A DNA stretch of 64,000 nucleotides from Synaphobranchus kaupii (lineage: Eukaryota; Chordata; Actinopteri; Anguilliformes; Synaphobranchidae): positions 32,930,105 to 32,994,104 of the forward strand of contig CM056387.1 of assembly GCA_029718625.1 (NCBI GenBank). The letters run 5' to 3'. Below are positions 1-12,024 of the stretch, piece by piece (position 1 is the first letter of the stretch; each line of letters opens with the position of its first letter). The position numbers were made by a program, and so were the translations under genes. The notes below the pieces were generated by a model that saw nothing but the letters and a program-made list of their open reading frames with translations, did no database searches and was not told where the DNA came from.

Positions 1-93
1 TCTAAGAACGTCGCTAGCAGGGGGGACAGTAGGCTGAGGTAATATGAACGGAAGAGGACTGATTTCCGGTGAGGGAGTGTGAGATGTAACTAG

Positions 94-846
94 TCAGTCC
101 CTTGGATAGTTTTGCACCGTGTGATGCATGTTCGCCGATAGCATTTGGCTACCCCATTTGTTGGGATGTATCCCGTCTCTATTAAAAAGAGAAGAACGGT
201 TCCAAAACAAGTTAAAATTGTCACTGAAGCCCATGTTGTGAGTCCTGCTGGCGGACTGAAGCCAAGTGTGAAGGCTCAGGATTCTGCTAAAACAGCCAGC
301 TCCACGACCAAAAGTGGGGATGAGCCCGGAAATAAAAACAGACTTTCCACAGTCTTTTAAAACGTTAAAAAGGAGGTTAAGATCGTTTTTTGTGCGCTCA
401 GACTCCCGATGAGTTGTATCATTTGTCCCCACTATAACCCGGACTATAGAGGTTGGGAGTGAGGAGAGTAGCCCCGGTAGCTTACTCAGGATAACCGGGA
501 CCGTGGCTTCAGGGAAACAGCGTGTCGCTACATTGAAGAAGCGAATATTCCTAATTATGGAATCACCCACTATCAATGTAGTCGGGGAGAAGAGGGGACG
601 AGGCGATGGTGAAACTGAGGAGTCCAAGGAGTGTGTCTGGGCTGGCGAATGTTGTGGCAAGGCCACGCCATCAGGTCTAGGAGACGGATTTCCTACTGGC
701 ACAGGACAAGGAATACCACCAGAGCGACTGATCACAGCTTCCACGAGGCACCTTCGCCAGGAAGCGGAAGTCTGCTCTTCCAGAACTGAAATCCTTTCCT
801 TTAATGCATTGCCGTTTTCGCAATGCAGGGAGTTCAGGGTCGGCAT
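94..846 (-). CDS. LINE ORF1-type protein with SGNH/GDSL hydrolase domain (partial element)
   Basis: The 250-residue minus-strand frame has a short charged, possibly coiled-coil N-terminus (about residues 1-35), a Pro/Ser-rich linker (about 40-90) and an SGNH/GDSL-hydrolase-like domain. Visible motifs are VGDSIIRNIR (nucleophile Ser, about residue 95), VGTNDT (block III) and DGIHPNKWG (Asp and His of the triad) near the C-terminus. In fish and other vertebrates an esterase domain of this kind is known from ORF1 of CR1/L2-type LINEs. I infer the same origin because no introns or host flanks are seen and the region is repeat-rich. The ORF2 that should follow lies beyond the left edge (bases 1-93 hold only the spacer). 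The Met at 846 is simply the first in frame, so the true start could be upstream or lost by 5' truncation. A domesticated host esterase is possible but less likely. Confidence 0.7.
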   Translation of the reverse strand: MPTLNSLHCENGNALKERISVLEEQTSASWRRCLVEAVISRSGGIPCPVPVGNPSPRPDGVALPQHSPAQTHSLDSSVSPSPRPLFSPTTLIVGDSIIRNIRFFNVATRCFPEATVPVILSKLPGLLSSLPTSIVRVIVGTNDTTHRESERTKNDLNLLFNVLKDCGKSVFISGLIPTFGRGAGCFSRILSLHTWLQSASRTHNMGFSDNFNLFWNRSSLFNRDGIHPNKWGSQMLSANMHHTVQNYPRD

Positions 847-970
847 TTCTATGTTATTCGCAATCGGTTTGTGCGCAATCGGTTCTGTTCAATTGGTCGA
901 ACAGTAAAATTAAATAATATGATAAAATAATAAAAAGCTAAAATAATAAAATAGTGATAAAATGCCAAAA

Positions 971-1111
971 ACGTGGCGATTATTTCAAACTCAGCTCAGC
1001 TCACTCAGCTCGCTCGGACGTTAGTGTGAGCATGTGTCCAAAATCGTGGCGATTATTTAGAACTCAGCTCAGCTCACTCAGCTCGCTCGGACGTTAGTGT
1101 GAGCATGCGTC
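971..1111. repeat. Two-copy tandem repeat, about 73-bp unit
   Basis: The unit begins near 971 and recurs near 1044 with only a few mismatches. It contains the short internal iteration CAGCTCAGCTCACTCAGCTC. The rest of 847-1594 is A/T-rich and shows no gene or recognisable element. Confidence 0.85.
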
Positions 1112-1594
1112 TATAACAAGCTGTGGTGCTATGCTCCAAAATGACTTCACAAAACTCACTGATATAAAGCTGATGGCTAGCCTAGAATACTAGCTAACGT
1201 TAATCTAGTTTGTGGCAATTTTGGCTATTTTTATCTTTTGCGATTAAAATGTCAATTCTGAATGTGATTAAAGTTTGAACCGTCAATTGTCAACTTGTTA
1301 AAATTGCCTACCTTTTAAAATAGGCCAAGGTAGGCTACTTTAGGATAGCTGCCTGTTGTTGATCTGATGTTAGGCAACTCGCCATGTTTCCTTAATGCAG
1401 GCACTGCGACCAGCACTGACAGTCAATCCCAAAATTGTCTATCTTGATTCCATGCGTGTTGGATTGGTTCTAAATAACAACTGGAAATTAGGTTGTCTAT
1501 TTGAAGACACAATTCTCAACTTTGATTTAAAAAAGAATAAAATCAAACGCTTTAGGCTATTATTAATAGCCTAGTGTTTGATTGTGTTGGTCTT

Positions 1595-1896
1595 GGGTGT
1601 GTTCGAATTCAACGAACAAGGCGAACGTTTGCAAACTATTGCAAACTTTTTCCGTTAGCTTTGTGTTCGCCACAAACGTTTGCAAACATAAGCGAACGGT
1701 CTGAAAAGGTAGTTTGCGGCGAACAAAAAATGGACGCTGGACTGAGGGAAATGTGTTCCCATGGAGATTTCAATTGAAGATACTGGTAATGCAAACAATT
1801 TGGAACGTTTTTAAAAAGCCGTTCAAATTTAACCGTTCAAAGAAAACATGTTTGCCACGCACGTTCGGCTGTGTTCGCTGAATTTGAACGCACCTC
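1595..1896. mobile_element. MITE, about 302 bp, hAT-like
   Basis: The left end reads GGTGTGTTCGAATTC and the right end is its imperfect reverse complement, GAATTTGAACGCACC. Several internal copies of the word GTTTGCAAAC and its relatives follow. The flanks share TGGTCTT on both sides (8 bp with one mismatch). That TSD length suggests hAT, but no coding sequence supports the class. Confidence 0.65.
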
Positions 1897-2123
1897 TGGT
1901 CTTAAATATTTTTTTCAGAAGCATACCCTACTACAGCAGGACTCAAAGTTTGTTTTAGATTAGCTTTTAAATCAAGCGTCACCTAGACAATGGGAGAAAA
2001 GAAAACACGTGAAACAAGTGACGGGCTATAGGCCAGGCTAAATCCACCCCTGGTTGGGTTGCTGTTAGTTAGTTTAACAATGTAGAGACAAATTTGTGAT
2101 ATGCGGCAATAGTAGTAGTAGCT

Positions 2124-4353
2124 TATGGAAGCATATCCGCGCCAAAATTCTAATGAATTAATTTCACAATTTAGCCTGCTTTAATCTGGTGTGGAAACTA
2201 TCCGATAGCCTAATGTTACGGGTTTCCGTGGCCAACACCAGCCGGCTATTCATGGCAGGCTATGCCTGAAAAATGTGCTAGCTACCCTTTTCACCGTGGG
2301 CATTTCCATCACGATTTCTATTAATTATTGTTTTCTTTTAGATAGCCTTACCCAGTGTACGGCAGTGTAGTATAATGGTTAAGGAACTGGACTTGTAACC
2401 GAAAGGTTGCAGGTTCGATTCCCAGGTAGGACACTGCCGTTGTACCCTTGAGCAAGGTACTTAACCTGAATTGCTTCAGTATATATCCAGCTGTATAAAT
2501 GGATAAATGTAATGTAAAGAAGTTGTGTGAGTCGCTCTGGATAAGTCTGCTAAATGCCTATAATGTAATGTAATGTTACCCTTAGGCTATGTGCAGAGCA
2601 AAGGTAACATAGTCCACAGAAAGCCTGAGACAGCGATCTGTACGTGACACAGCTTGAGCCTACAGCCTAGCTACCAAAAACGGTGGATTTTGTATGGTGT
2701 AACGTATAGAATCTAGGCTAATTAAATAAAAATCTAAAATTGTGTAATTAGGCCTATTCCGCATAGGCTATGTTGTGTAGTATGGACTGTCATTCATGTC
2801 TTTACCCAGCAGATGGCAATAAAAGACTTGTAAAAACTGAATGACAGCTTCTTTTTTTATTTGGTGAAAACCACGTTCGTATATTGTTCTGTGGTGAAAA
2901 CACTGGGGAAACGACCCTAGCGGGCACAACCAAAGATTTTAGATATATGACACAACCGATTTTTATCTCCCTACTCACAAAGCCCATCAACCTTGGGAAT
3001 TTTACCTGTAGCCTCGGCTATTGTAATAATCTATATTTAGCATAGTCATGAAGCAACATAGCCTACAGATGATTAAATATTTGTTTTTAATTATATTTTA
3101 ATTTCATTATAACGTTACACCATATAGGCTATCCTACAACACAATTCACCATCTTTGGTAAGCTACTAGGTAGGCTATTCGCACAGTCTCTGGAGCTTTC
3201 CAGATCTCAATGCTGTAAAATGAGGCGGTTAGCCTCTATGACACTGATTTTCCTGTTGTAGCCTAGTTTACACAAAACATTTTAATTTGTTCAATTTAAA
3301 TAGGCTCTTGTTTTTTTAGAGGGTGTGCGAAAACAGTGAGTTCCGACAGTAGCCTAGCCTATCCACACAGTTGTAAAAAATAAAATAATCCATCAGTATT
3401 GGCACAGTGCCATTATGCTCAGTCTTTTAAGAACATCGGCTACAGAATCATTTTCATTTAAATAGGTCTACCACTCAGACACGATTAGAGACATAAGCAC
3501 TTATTTTATTGATAGCCTGCTTATTTCATTTTAGTGATATGGAATATAGGCTAAGCAATAGCCCAATGGTGGTTTATCACACAGCCCTGACTCTAAGGCA
3601 ACCCGGTGAGCGGAAATCTATTGCCCCTTAGGCTACGCAAGTCCTCCCTGCTATTAGGTTAAATTAGTAGGAACAATGGGCTGGCTCATCTTAACGTTTA
3701 GGCTACCTCGTTGACTTTATAGTTTTTAGCATTTAGCCTATAATCCTCAAACACAGAGAACTAGGAAATGTCGCTATCTAGCCTGGTAACTGCCTGACGA
3801 CCGAAATCACAGACAACCATTATGTTCAGTGGTTTGAACAGTCCCCTGTAACGCCCCTTTCTTCGAGGCCCCGCCTTGATGGGCAGCTTTGACAGTTTGC
3901 ATGTTCAGTTCGGATTTTTGGCAGGGTTTTTGCGTGACCACACGGAAATGATAATGCAAACGGATACAATGCCATTGCATTTGAATTATGTCGCTCTTGT
4001 GCTGCAAAAGCAATGAAACGATATGTTAAATGGCGAATTGAATTATCATTTCCTTTTTGTCATGGATCATGCGATTGCAACAAGAAACTGCTAATGCAAA
4101 TGTGGTTTTTCATTAAAATTATGGCAGGGTTGTGTCGTAGAGGGCGAGAAAAATTAAATGTGAAATGGATTTGCATTAACATTTTCAAATTGTCAGATAA
4201 AGTGCGTACATTAACTTGCAATTGAAAACGCAAAGTGCACCTTTTGCATTTTCATTTGAATTATGTCATCGTTTTTGCGCACATCGAATGTAAACTAAAT
4301 GCAATCGGCGATTTGCATTTTCATTTGAATTTTGGCGCGGATATGCTTCCATA
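2124..4353. mobile_element. Non-autonomous DNA transposon, 2.23 kb, 6-bp TSD
   Basis: The termini are inverted repeats, TATGGAAGCATATCCGCGCC at the left and its reverse complement at the right, continuing imperfectly inward. The six bases GTAGCT are repeated directly on both outer sides (2118-2123 and 4354-4359). The right subterminal part (about 3,950-4,330) iterates TTTGCATTTTCATTTGAATT-like words. No transposase frame is visible; the 60-70-residue frames inside look like chance. It carries a SINE insertion at 2354-2575. The superfamily is not resolved: a 6-bp TSD excludes Tc1, hAT and Harbinger. Confidence 0.75.
2354..2575 (+). mobile_element. tRNA-derived SINE, V-SINE type
   Basis: The head resembles a tRNA gene, with an A-box-like TAGTATAATGGTTAAG and a B box GGTTCGATTCC, that is, an internal RNA polymerase III promoter. 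A conserved core (GAGCAAGGTACTTAACC) follows, then the fish-wide tail (CTGGATAAGTCTGCTAAATG) and (TAATG)n. TTACCC occurs immediately before (2348-2353) and after (2576-2581), consistent with a short target duplication. The order of parts matches the fish V-SINE family. This is a repeat and not a functional tRNA gene: there is no cloverleaf 3' half. Confidence 0.88.
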
Positions 4354-4384
4354 GTAGCTAGCCACAGTAGGAGCCTAACATATA

Positions 4385-5187
4385 GAGTACTCAAGTGACT
4401 ACGTCACGCTGCTTTCGGAAGTAAATTCCCCATTCATTTAGAGCATAGGCTTTAACTAAAGCTTACTTTTAAACCATTTCTACTGATTATATCTTACCGT
4501 CAATTTCCCGGATTGTTCAATATATAACGCCCGTTCGCAAACTATGTCGTTTTTCTGGTCCAGCTTCGAGTATATTTTATGTTTCAGTATTTTCTTGTGA
4601 TTATATCAGCGCTGGAACTGTTTAAAAACTCGATGTCCCACAATTCCCTATACGAACGTGCAGCCTTGTCTCCAGACGTTGTCATATAACGTTAGCCAGC
4701 AGTAGCACACAGCTCCGTTTTTAAACACTTTTTTTCTAACGTTGAAGGACTAAAAGCTAGTATTGTTTCATGTGGTTAACCGTAGCGCAGTTTCTGACCT
4801 TGTCGGGCGGGCTTCTCTACTTAGCAAGCTAACGTTAGCTCATCTTCAGCTGCAGTACTCCCATCTGCCCAAGAATGTCCAGACAGACGAGATGATGATA
4901 TCTTATTGGTCAAGAACAACCCGTGCGTTGCAGTAGTGGATATGCAGTCCATTAAAGTGGACTACAAGTCAAACTACAATGATTAATGCATTATTTTAAA
5001 ATTGGAACATGCGATATATGGTCTATACCTTGTACCACACAAGCTAATCCAGGAACGTTTCAGCTCATTCTATAAATCAGATTTCAAGAAATAGTCGATA
5101 GTCTCTGAAGCCCATTCTATTCTTCCATAGGGAATTTACTTCCGAAACCAGACTCCGCCCACGACTGACGTACTCACTTGAGTACTC
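4385..5187. mobile_element. Non-autonomous DNA element with GAGTACTC termini, 803 bp
   Basis: The left end GAGTACTCAAGTGACTACG and the right end CGTACTCACTTGAGTACTC are inverted copies. Inner homology continues at GGAAGTAAATTCCC and GGGAATTTACTTCCG. Flanking TA on both sides could be a TA target site, but the very end is itself palindromic, so the TSD cannot be fixed. No transposase frame is seen. Confidence 0.7.
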
Positions 5188-5240
5188 TATAAGCCCAGTT
5201 GGAGTACAATCCTTCTGTGTGAGGTGTGAGCTCGCAGACC

Positions 5241-6390
5241 TCACAGTTCCCAGCATGCACCGCACCTCACAGTTCACTGGCAGCTCACAGCTCGCAGTGG
5301 CAGGTAGCTGTGGCAGCTAGTGATGGGAATTATGGCTCTTTTAAGGGAACCGGATCTTATGGCTCCGTTCGTTTCCGAGAGCCATTCAAAAGAACGGCTC
5401 TTCGTTCTTTTTGCGTGTATGTGTGCATGCATGCATGTGTGAGAGGGGGCACTTTACGACTACGAATGGCAGGATTACACTAGCCTACTAAATCTAATAA
5501 TGCACATACTAGTCGCCAAATGTCTGGCAGAGGACTGTAAACATCTGCCCATTAGCAGAAGACATAAATAACACATGAACATATATGATACTCTACCTAC
5601 GTATCTTTTTTTGTTTTTGTTCATATTTACGTTCCCTTCATTACGGTTTTCTACTGCCCCCACACACACGCACTTAAATTAGAATATAATAATAATTAGA
5701 AATGGATTAGAAATGGATTAAATGTAATATAGGCTATAGCCTAATGTATAATATTTTCCCACTCACTTTACAAGACGTAGGCTATACTTCCTGTCGATAT
5801 ATTATGCAAGGCTGTGGAAGTTGAGCGATAGAGAGACGACGAATAATTTGCGAGTTGAACAGCTAATGCAAACTCTCCCTTTATTTTGAAAGCAACACAA
5901 GTATCAAAACAACACATTCGACAACGTCATTCCCCAGTAGGGGTGCATGGGAAGTTTGTGAACTTCGCTCTATTTTTAACAGCGACAGTTAACGTGACTA
6001 AAATCTTATAGGCTATGGAAATGTACTCTAATATAAAATATAATATACCAAAAACATTATGGTCGCGTTTTATGAAATATTTTTGATGGGAAACACTCTA
6101 GGGAAAACTTGGCAAAAAAGAATGGCTCAGATACCTACAAGACTCGGTTCCCTTCGTTCCTACCAAAGAGCCGTTCAAAAGAATCGGATCGTTCATGAAC
6201 GACACATCACTAGTGGCAGCTCACACAGTTCACTGGCAGCTCACAGCTCGCTGTGGCAGCTCACACAGTTCACTGGCAGCTCACAGCTCGCAGTGGCAGG
6301 TCGCTGTGGCAGCTCACACAGTTCACTGGCAGCTCGCAGTGGCAGGTCGCTGTGGCAGTTCGCTGGCAGCTCCCACCTCGCAGTGTTTGT
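5241..6390. repeat. Minisatellite of CAGTTCACTGGCAGCTCACAG units, split by a hAT
   Basis: Units built from GTTCACTGGCAGCTC, ACAGCTCGCAGTGGCAG and GTCGCTGTGGCAGCTC occur at about 5,241-5,317 and again at about 6,213-6,390. The 895 bp between the two parts is a separate insertion. Frames through the array are repeat artefacts. Confidence 0.85.
5318..6212. mobile_element. Non-autonomous hAT element, 895 bp
   Basis: The element starts TAGTGATGGGAA and ends ACACATCACTA. The 8 bp GTGGCAGC is duplicated exactly at 5310-5317 and 6213-6220, which is the hallmark of hAT insertion. Subterminal GGCTCTTTT and AAGAGCCGTTC motifs repeat in inverse order at the two ends. No transposase frame is present. Confidence 0.88.
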
Positions 6391-8362
6391 ATATTTTTAG
6401 GTAGGCTACTTTTAGTACCTTTCGTTCTGAGAGTGTTGAAAGATGCAGAGGTTAAAACTGGAGTAGGCACGTTTAATTGTAATGTTTTTTTTAACGTTAC
6501 AATTTATTTTATCTTTATATTTTTTCTCAAAAGACCATTCTAAAACGTGCATTTGGCATATTTACCCGTCCTCTGGATGTTTAAAAGATCAAGTTGCCTA
6601 TTCATGTAGCCTAATTAAAGTGTTTACGTTGTAGTAGGCTATCAGTATTTTTATTTTTTTAAAGACGATTACATTGAATACAAAAACGGCATTTACATTC
6701 GCTCAATGTGCAAGGGTATGACAACAAAGGATAGACTACAGTAATATAAATTAATAATATAAACTAAAATACAGCAATGAGGATAATTCAAACAACAGTA
6801 TTTATTTAGCCGGGTGTTAAATAAAATATATTCCCCACAGGAAAAGCTACAATGGAACAATCATTTTTGTTCAGAAAAAGGGTTAAAACTAATCTACCTG
6901 ACGAAAATTTATGTTCATTTATCCACGTGTTTATTTTGAAAGCTATGTACAAAGAAATGCAGGAGATGTAATGGAGGAAGCCAAACAATCAGTTACAACG
7001 TTTGTCCAGCAGATGGCGCTTTTTGGAAAAGGTTAGATTAAACATAGGCTATCGTTTGCTGATAGTAATTCAGTTTAACGTTGTTGACTCGCATAAACTT
7101 GAGATTATAACCCAAATCAGACTATTTCAAACTGCTAAAACGAACTACTAAAACTGCTTGAGCCACGAGAGTGAGTGTGATTGATTGAGCCACGTATGGC
7201 CCAGACGGAGTCTAGCCACCACCACCCCATCCCGCCTACTACCCCTCACAGCCCTTGCAGTCCCTACCGTCCGTTGAACCCTATACAAGTGTCTCCCCTT
7301 ACTCTCGCCATCCCATAAGGCCTGCCACTGTGACTGCACCGCCTGCCGGAGTACAAAGCCTTCCGCTGGTTAGCGCGTATGGCAACCTGATCGGCTCGAT
7401 CAGATCTTGAGCTATCCGTGTCTGTTTTGCTCAACCACGCCCCCGTTTGCTAGAGAGCTCGTGATTGGATAGTGATTACATTTACAAGTGGCACGATATC
7501 TGCATTGACTTAAAGAAAATTAAATAGAGGCACTTTGCATTTCGGTGTGGTATGGCACGATTTCATCATTCAATTATGTGTAATGTAATCCCTTCTAATT
7601 GTTTTTCTGGATGGCAGTTGAACAAGATGCAAATCAATGAAATGATAATTTTGATTTTCATTGTGGCACGTTCTCTTCACGTCCACAGTGAAAAGCAATG
7701 CATTGCATTTCAACATGGCACTATTTCTTCGTGCTGCTCACTGTAAAACTACGTTGTGGCGATTGTTTCCCCCCCTCGTCCCGTTTGTGATTGAATTTCA
7801 TTGTGGCACGGTTTCCTCTCCATAGGTAGGCCTACTCGCTTGACTATTTCTGACCCACAGCAAAACACTTGCTGATAGCTACGATGTCAGAATGATCACA
7901 TACAGTAGCTACATTCATAATACAACGGAACAGGTATGTGCATAATTCGGATAAAATACGTAGCCCAATGTATTTTTATACCTTAAAAAGTAACGTTACA
8001 TGTGTTTTTACATAACAGCAACGTAGGCTATTACAGCTGCGATAGCGCTGTGGAAACATCAACGTTGCTGGGCAGTGGCAAAATGGAATAAGAATCTCTT
8101 CAACATTCAACAGAAACCAGTTGTAGAATCGTTACGAAGTAGGATAGTTGGTCCCCTAATCTGTTTATCAGAGATTTGTAGAATTTTTTTTTAACGTTAT
8201 ACCGAAAGTTTATTTATAACAGTTTAAACTATTTATTAATAGCCTATAGGCTAGCCTATATTGGAACAAACGTTTATGTGGTGTGTAGAAACGGTACATT
8301 TTATGCACGTTATTGTGTGACTGTGGCAAGATGGTTGTAAACGGGTTTGAGCTATTTTATCG
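6391..8362. other. Intergenic, no gene recognised
   Basis: I see no coding region here. At 7,530-7,820 the sequence is rich in TTTGCATTTC and TGCAAATCAATG words resembling the right subterminal part of the 2124-4353 element, so it may be a decayed relative. 7,160-7,350 is locally C-rich with no recognisable motif. Confidence 0.5.
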
Positions 8363-9688
8363 TGCAGTGCAGAGCAACGTAAAGTTGGTTTTATATTGGA
8401 TATTCAGTGGATATTCGTTTTTCAAATTGCAATAGCTAATGACAGAAGCATGTAGGTGCATTTTAATTTACATATTTGTTATCAGTGTAGAACAAAGAGA
8501 CTTTTACAAGCTTTTTTTTCATATTTCAGGAAAAAAAATGTCAATGTTGAGCCTATAAAAACACTTGAATTTCAATAGTTCCAATGCCATTTGAATTAGA
8601 AGTGTCAAACCAACTTTAATCTCTTTGGAGACATTATTGCTCAAATTTACAACTGATTATTTTTCAAATTTTATTTTTGTAGATTTTAAATGAATTTCTT
8701 TTCAAAATAAAACAGCTAAAATTTCAATAGCTTCTGTGACATATGACGAAGACGCCTAAAACCAAGTTTAATGTTGTCACAGACATTATAGCTCAAATTT
8801 ACAACTAATGATTTTTCAAATGTTTTTTTTGTAAATTTTTAATGAATTTTTCTTTAAAAAAAAAACGCTAATATTTCAATAGCTTCTGTGACATGTGACT
8901 ACGATGTCTCAAACCAACTTTAATGTTGTCAGTGTAAGACTGAAAATTATTGATCCTTGGGATTGTCAGTCATAAACCCTGACTTCCTTGAGGGTGCAAT
9001 AAAACAATTCACCAGGTGGCCTAAGAATCTCCTGTTCTACCCACCCCTTACATCTTTGCCTCGGCACACAGGACTCCCAACTCCACTGCCCTACAACAAA
9101 AGGCACAAAGTTGTAATCAACAGCTGGAATGACATTAGAGGTCCTTGATGACGTCGGCAACCGAGGCCTGTTCTCAGGCCGTAAAAGGCCTGTGAACACG
9201 CACCTTATGTTAAAATATTCTGGACTGAAGCAACACTGTATGTATAAGGCATCTTATGTATGTACATGTGAATAACTGGATAATATGATACATGTGGTGG
9301 ATTGGGATTAATGTCAATTGAAATGTGGGGTATGTAAGGAATAAAGAATGTGTTTGGAAGGGGGATTGTAGGTTATCAGGGATGTGCTTGTCCACATAAG
9401 TATCTGGATCACGGAGTGGCCATCACCTGGACCTCACCTGGTATCTAGATAAATGACAGGTAAAATCATAAGATCACGCGCCGTTGTACAAAGTATCTTA
9501 TTGCTATCACTAGATCAGGGGGGGGGTAGACTGCAGTTTATCTTCCTGGAGGAGAAGGGGGGTCTCTTGGTGGTTAGATTTTACAGCCCTCTTCCTGGCC
9601 AGACCTTGTTTGGACAAACAAAGGGAATTGTGGAATGTGGAAACCCTGCCCAGGATTGCATTTAAGGGAAGTCCAAAGGGACATTCAA

Positions 9689-9920
9689 GGTGTATCTGCT
9701 TAACAGATCGCCTGGTGCTGTAGTGGCACCATAGCTCGTCCATTATGGTGTATCTGCCTAACAGATCTCCTGGTGCTGTGGTGGCACCATAGTTCTTTCA
9801 CTATAGGTGTATCTGCTTAACAGATCGCCTGGTGCTGTAGTGGCACTATAGTTATACCCGTATAGGAGTATCTGCCTAACAGGTCTCCTGGTACCATAGT
9901 CACACTGTACGGAATCATTT
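9689..9920 (+). repeat. 59-bp tandem repeat, about 4 copies, inside the LTR
   Basis: Units begin GGTGTATCTGCTTAAC near 9,689, 9,747, 9,806 and 9,865, giving a period of 58-59 bp. Alternate units differ in small ways (CTTAACAGATCG versus CCTAACAGATCT), hinting at a higher-order dimer. There are no unique spacers, so it is not a CRISPR array. Confidence 0.9.
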
Positions 9921-10179
9921 GGTTATACTTTGTTGGTGAACCTGTTCATGTTTCTTTGTCTTAGCAGCATGTTATCCTGTGTTTAGCTATAGGTATTGAA
10001 TGTGTTCATATTTGCTCTCACAGTCTTAACCAGTGATTATTGTCATTAATAAATGATTCTATTTATAGACCTGATTTGCGTGGTCTCCGTGAATTGTGTC
10101 TCTATTACCGGGTTTCACACTGACTAATCTTGTTTGTGGTAATGTGACGGTTCTGCTAGGCCTTAGCCAGTACTAGGCA

Positions 10180-10490
10180 GATTCTATGTTCAATACCTCT
10201 GAGCACCTGTGATGGTGACATGTTAAAAACCTCTGAGTTTTCACTTTCTTAGTATATGGTGGATTCTATGTTCAATACCTCTGAGTACCTGTGATGGTGA
10301 CATGTTCCAAACCTCTGAGTTTCTCTTTTCCTAGTATATGATGGATTCTATGGTCAAAAACCTCTGAGCACCTGTGATGGTGACATGTTCCAAACCGTCT
10401 GAGTTTCTCTTTTACCTAGTAGATTCTATGGTCCGAACCTCTGAGCACCTGTGATGGTGACATATTCGAAACCCGCTGAGTTTCTATATG
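10180..10490 (+). repeat. 80-bp tandem repeat, about 4 copies, inside the LTR
   Basis: GATTCTATG recurs at about 10,180, 10,262, 10,344 and 10,422. Each unit contains CCTCTGAGCACCTGTGATGG and TGACATGTT. Confidence 0.9.
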
Positions 10491-10743
10491 GCTAGGGTCT
10501 CGGAGCTTGTCAGTCCGCTTCAGTGTGTCAGTCTGCACCCCGTATCTGGGGCTATCAGCGTCCCCGGTTTAGATAGTTTCAAAAGAAGAGAATTCCACTC
10601 GCAATCAAGTGTCAATTCTAATTGGAGTCAGATAAATGAACGGTGATATTACTTTTCCCACAGCAACAGCGGGAAAACATCACGCTTAAACCTTCGCTCC
10701 GAGCTATTCCCTCATTGGTCTAGCTGTGCGGGATTTACATCAG

Positions 10744-11830
10744 AGACATTATTTCTCCAATTTACAAGCAATATTTTTTCCAAATTTTCCCTTTGTGAAA
10801 TTTAAATAAATTTTATTCAAAATAAAAGCACTAAAATTTCAATAGCTTCTGTGATATGTGACTAAGATGCTTTAAACCAACTGTAATGTTGTCAGAGACA
10901 GTAGTGATCTGTTTCTGTTTTGAACTGATTATTTTTCAAATGGTCCCTTTGTATATTTTAAAGGAATGTTTCTTCAAAATAAATACAATAAAATGTCAGT
11001 AGTTTCTGTGACATGTGACCAAGACACCTCAAAGCAAATTGACTGTTGTCAGAAACAGTATAGCTCAAATTTACAACTGATTATTTCTCTAATTTTTCTT
11101 TAATAAATTTTAATTAAATTTTTCTTCAAAATAAATACACTAAAATGTCAATAGTTTCTGTGTCATGTGACCAAGACACCTCAAACCAACTTGACTGTTG
11201 TCCAAGACATTATTGCTCAAATTTACAAGTGATTATTTTTCAAATTTTATTTTTGTAAATTTTAAATGAATTTTTCTTCAAAATAAAATGGCTAAAACTT
11301 CAATAGCTTCTGTGACATATGATGAAGACACCTCAAACCAACTTTAATGTTGTCAAAGACATTATAGCTCAAATATACAGCTGATTATTTTAAAATTTTT
11401 CCTTTTGTAAATTTTAAATTAATTTTTCTTCAAATAAAAAATGATAACATTTCAATAGCGTCTGTGACATGTGACTAAGATGCCTGAAACCAACTTGAAT
11501 GTTGTCAGAGACATTATAGTTCCAATCTACAACTGAGTATTTTTCACATTTTCCTTTTGTAAATTTTAATTACATCTTTCTTCAAAATAAAAGCACTAAA
11601 ATTTAAATTGTTCTGTGACGTGTGACTAAGATGCCTCAAACTACCTTTACTGTTGTTAAAGATATTATTGCTCAAAATTAAAGCATGATTCTTTGTATTT
11701 TCCTTTTGTACAATTTTTATGAATTTGTATTCACAATGAAAGCACTACAATTTCAATAGCTTCTGTGGCATGGTACCAAGTTGCCTCAAACAAACTTTGC
11801 CATCATAGACATGATTGCTCAAATTTACGA
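10744..11830 (+). repeat. 152-bp satellite monomers, direct orientation
   Basis: The marker AAACCAACTTTAATGTTGTC occurs near 10,875, 11,031, 11,183, 11,333, 11,486, 11,636 and 11,788, giving 150-156-bp spacing. Other constants are CTCAAATTTACAACTGATTA and TTCAATAGCTTCTGTGACAT. The array began at about 8,600-8,932 before the LTR inserted. Confidence 0.88.
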
Positions 11831-12024
11831 CTTTTGTAATTTTGACAGGAAAATGTGAAAAAGAAATGTAAATGTCAAGAGCTTCATATAACTTGAGGCC
11901 TGAGACCAATGTCACTATTATCATGCAACTTCCCTCAACTTCGTTAAAATTGCTATTTTTTTCTGTGCTTACGAAAATGCATTGAGTTATTATAAATAAA
12001 ACAGTCACACTTCAATAGCTTGTT

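Larger units (their letters stand above)
8933..10739 (+). mobile_element. Solo LTR, 1,807 bp
   Basis: The insert starts TGTAAGAC and ends ATTTACA, giving the TG...CA termini of an LTR. TCAG is duplicated directly at 8929-8932 and 10740-10743. Removing the insert restores the phase of the 152-bp satellite monomer. An AATAAA at 10,048 suggests transcription on the plus strand. Two internal minisatellites are present (9,689-9,920 and 10,180-10,490). A 4-bp TSD fits Gypsy, BEL or ERV families; with no internal region the family cannot be assigned. The short frames inside are not credible genes. Confidence 0.85.

Noticed and set aside
2354..2430. A possible functional tRNA gene (good A and B boxes)
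   Set aside because: The 3' half does not form acceptor and T arms, and the sequence continues into a SINE core and tail.
9689..9920. CRISPR-like array (regular 59-bp repeats)
   Set aside because: Units are contiguous with no unique spacers, the context is eukaryotic, and it lies inside an LTR.
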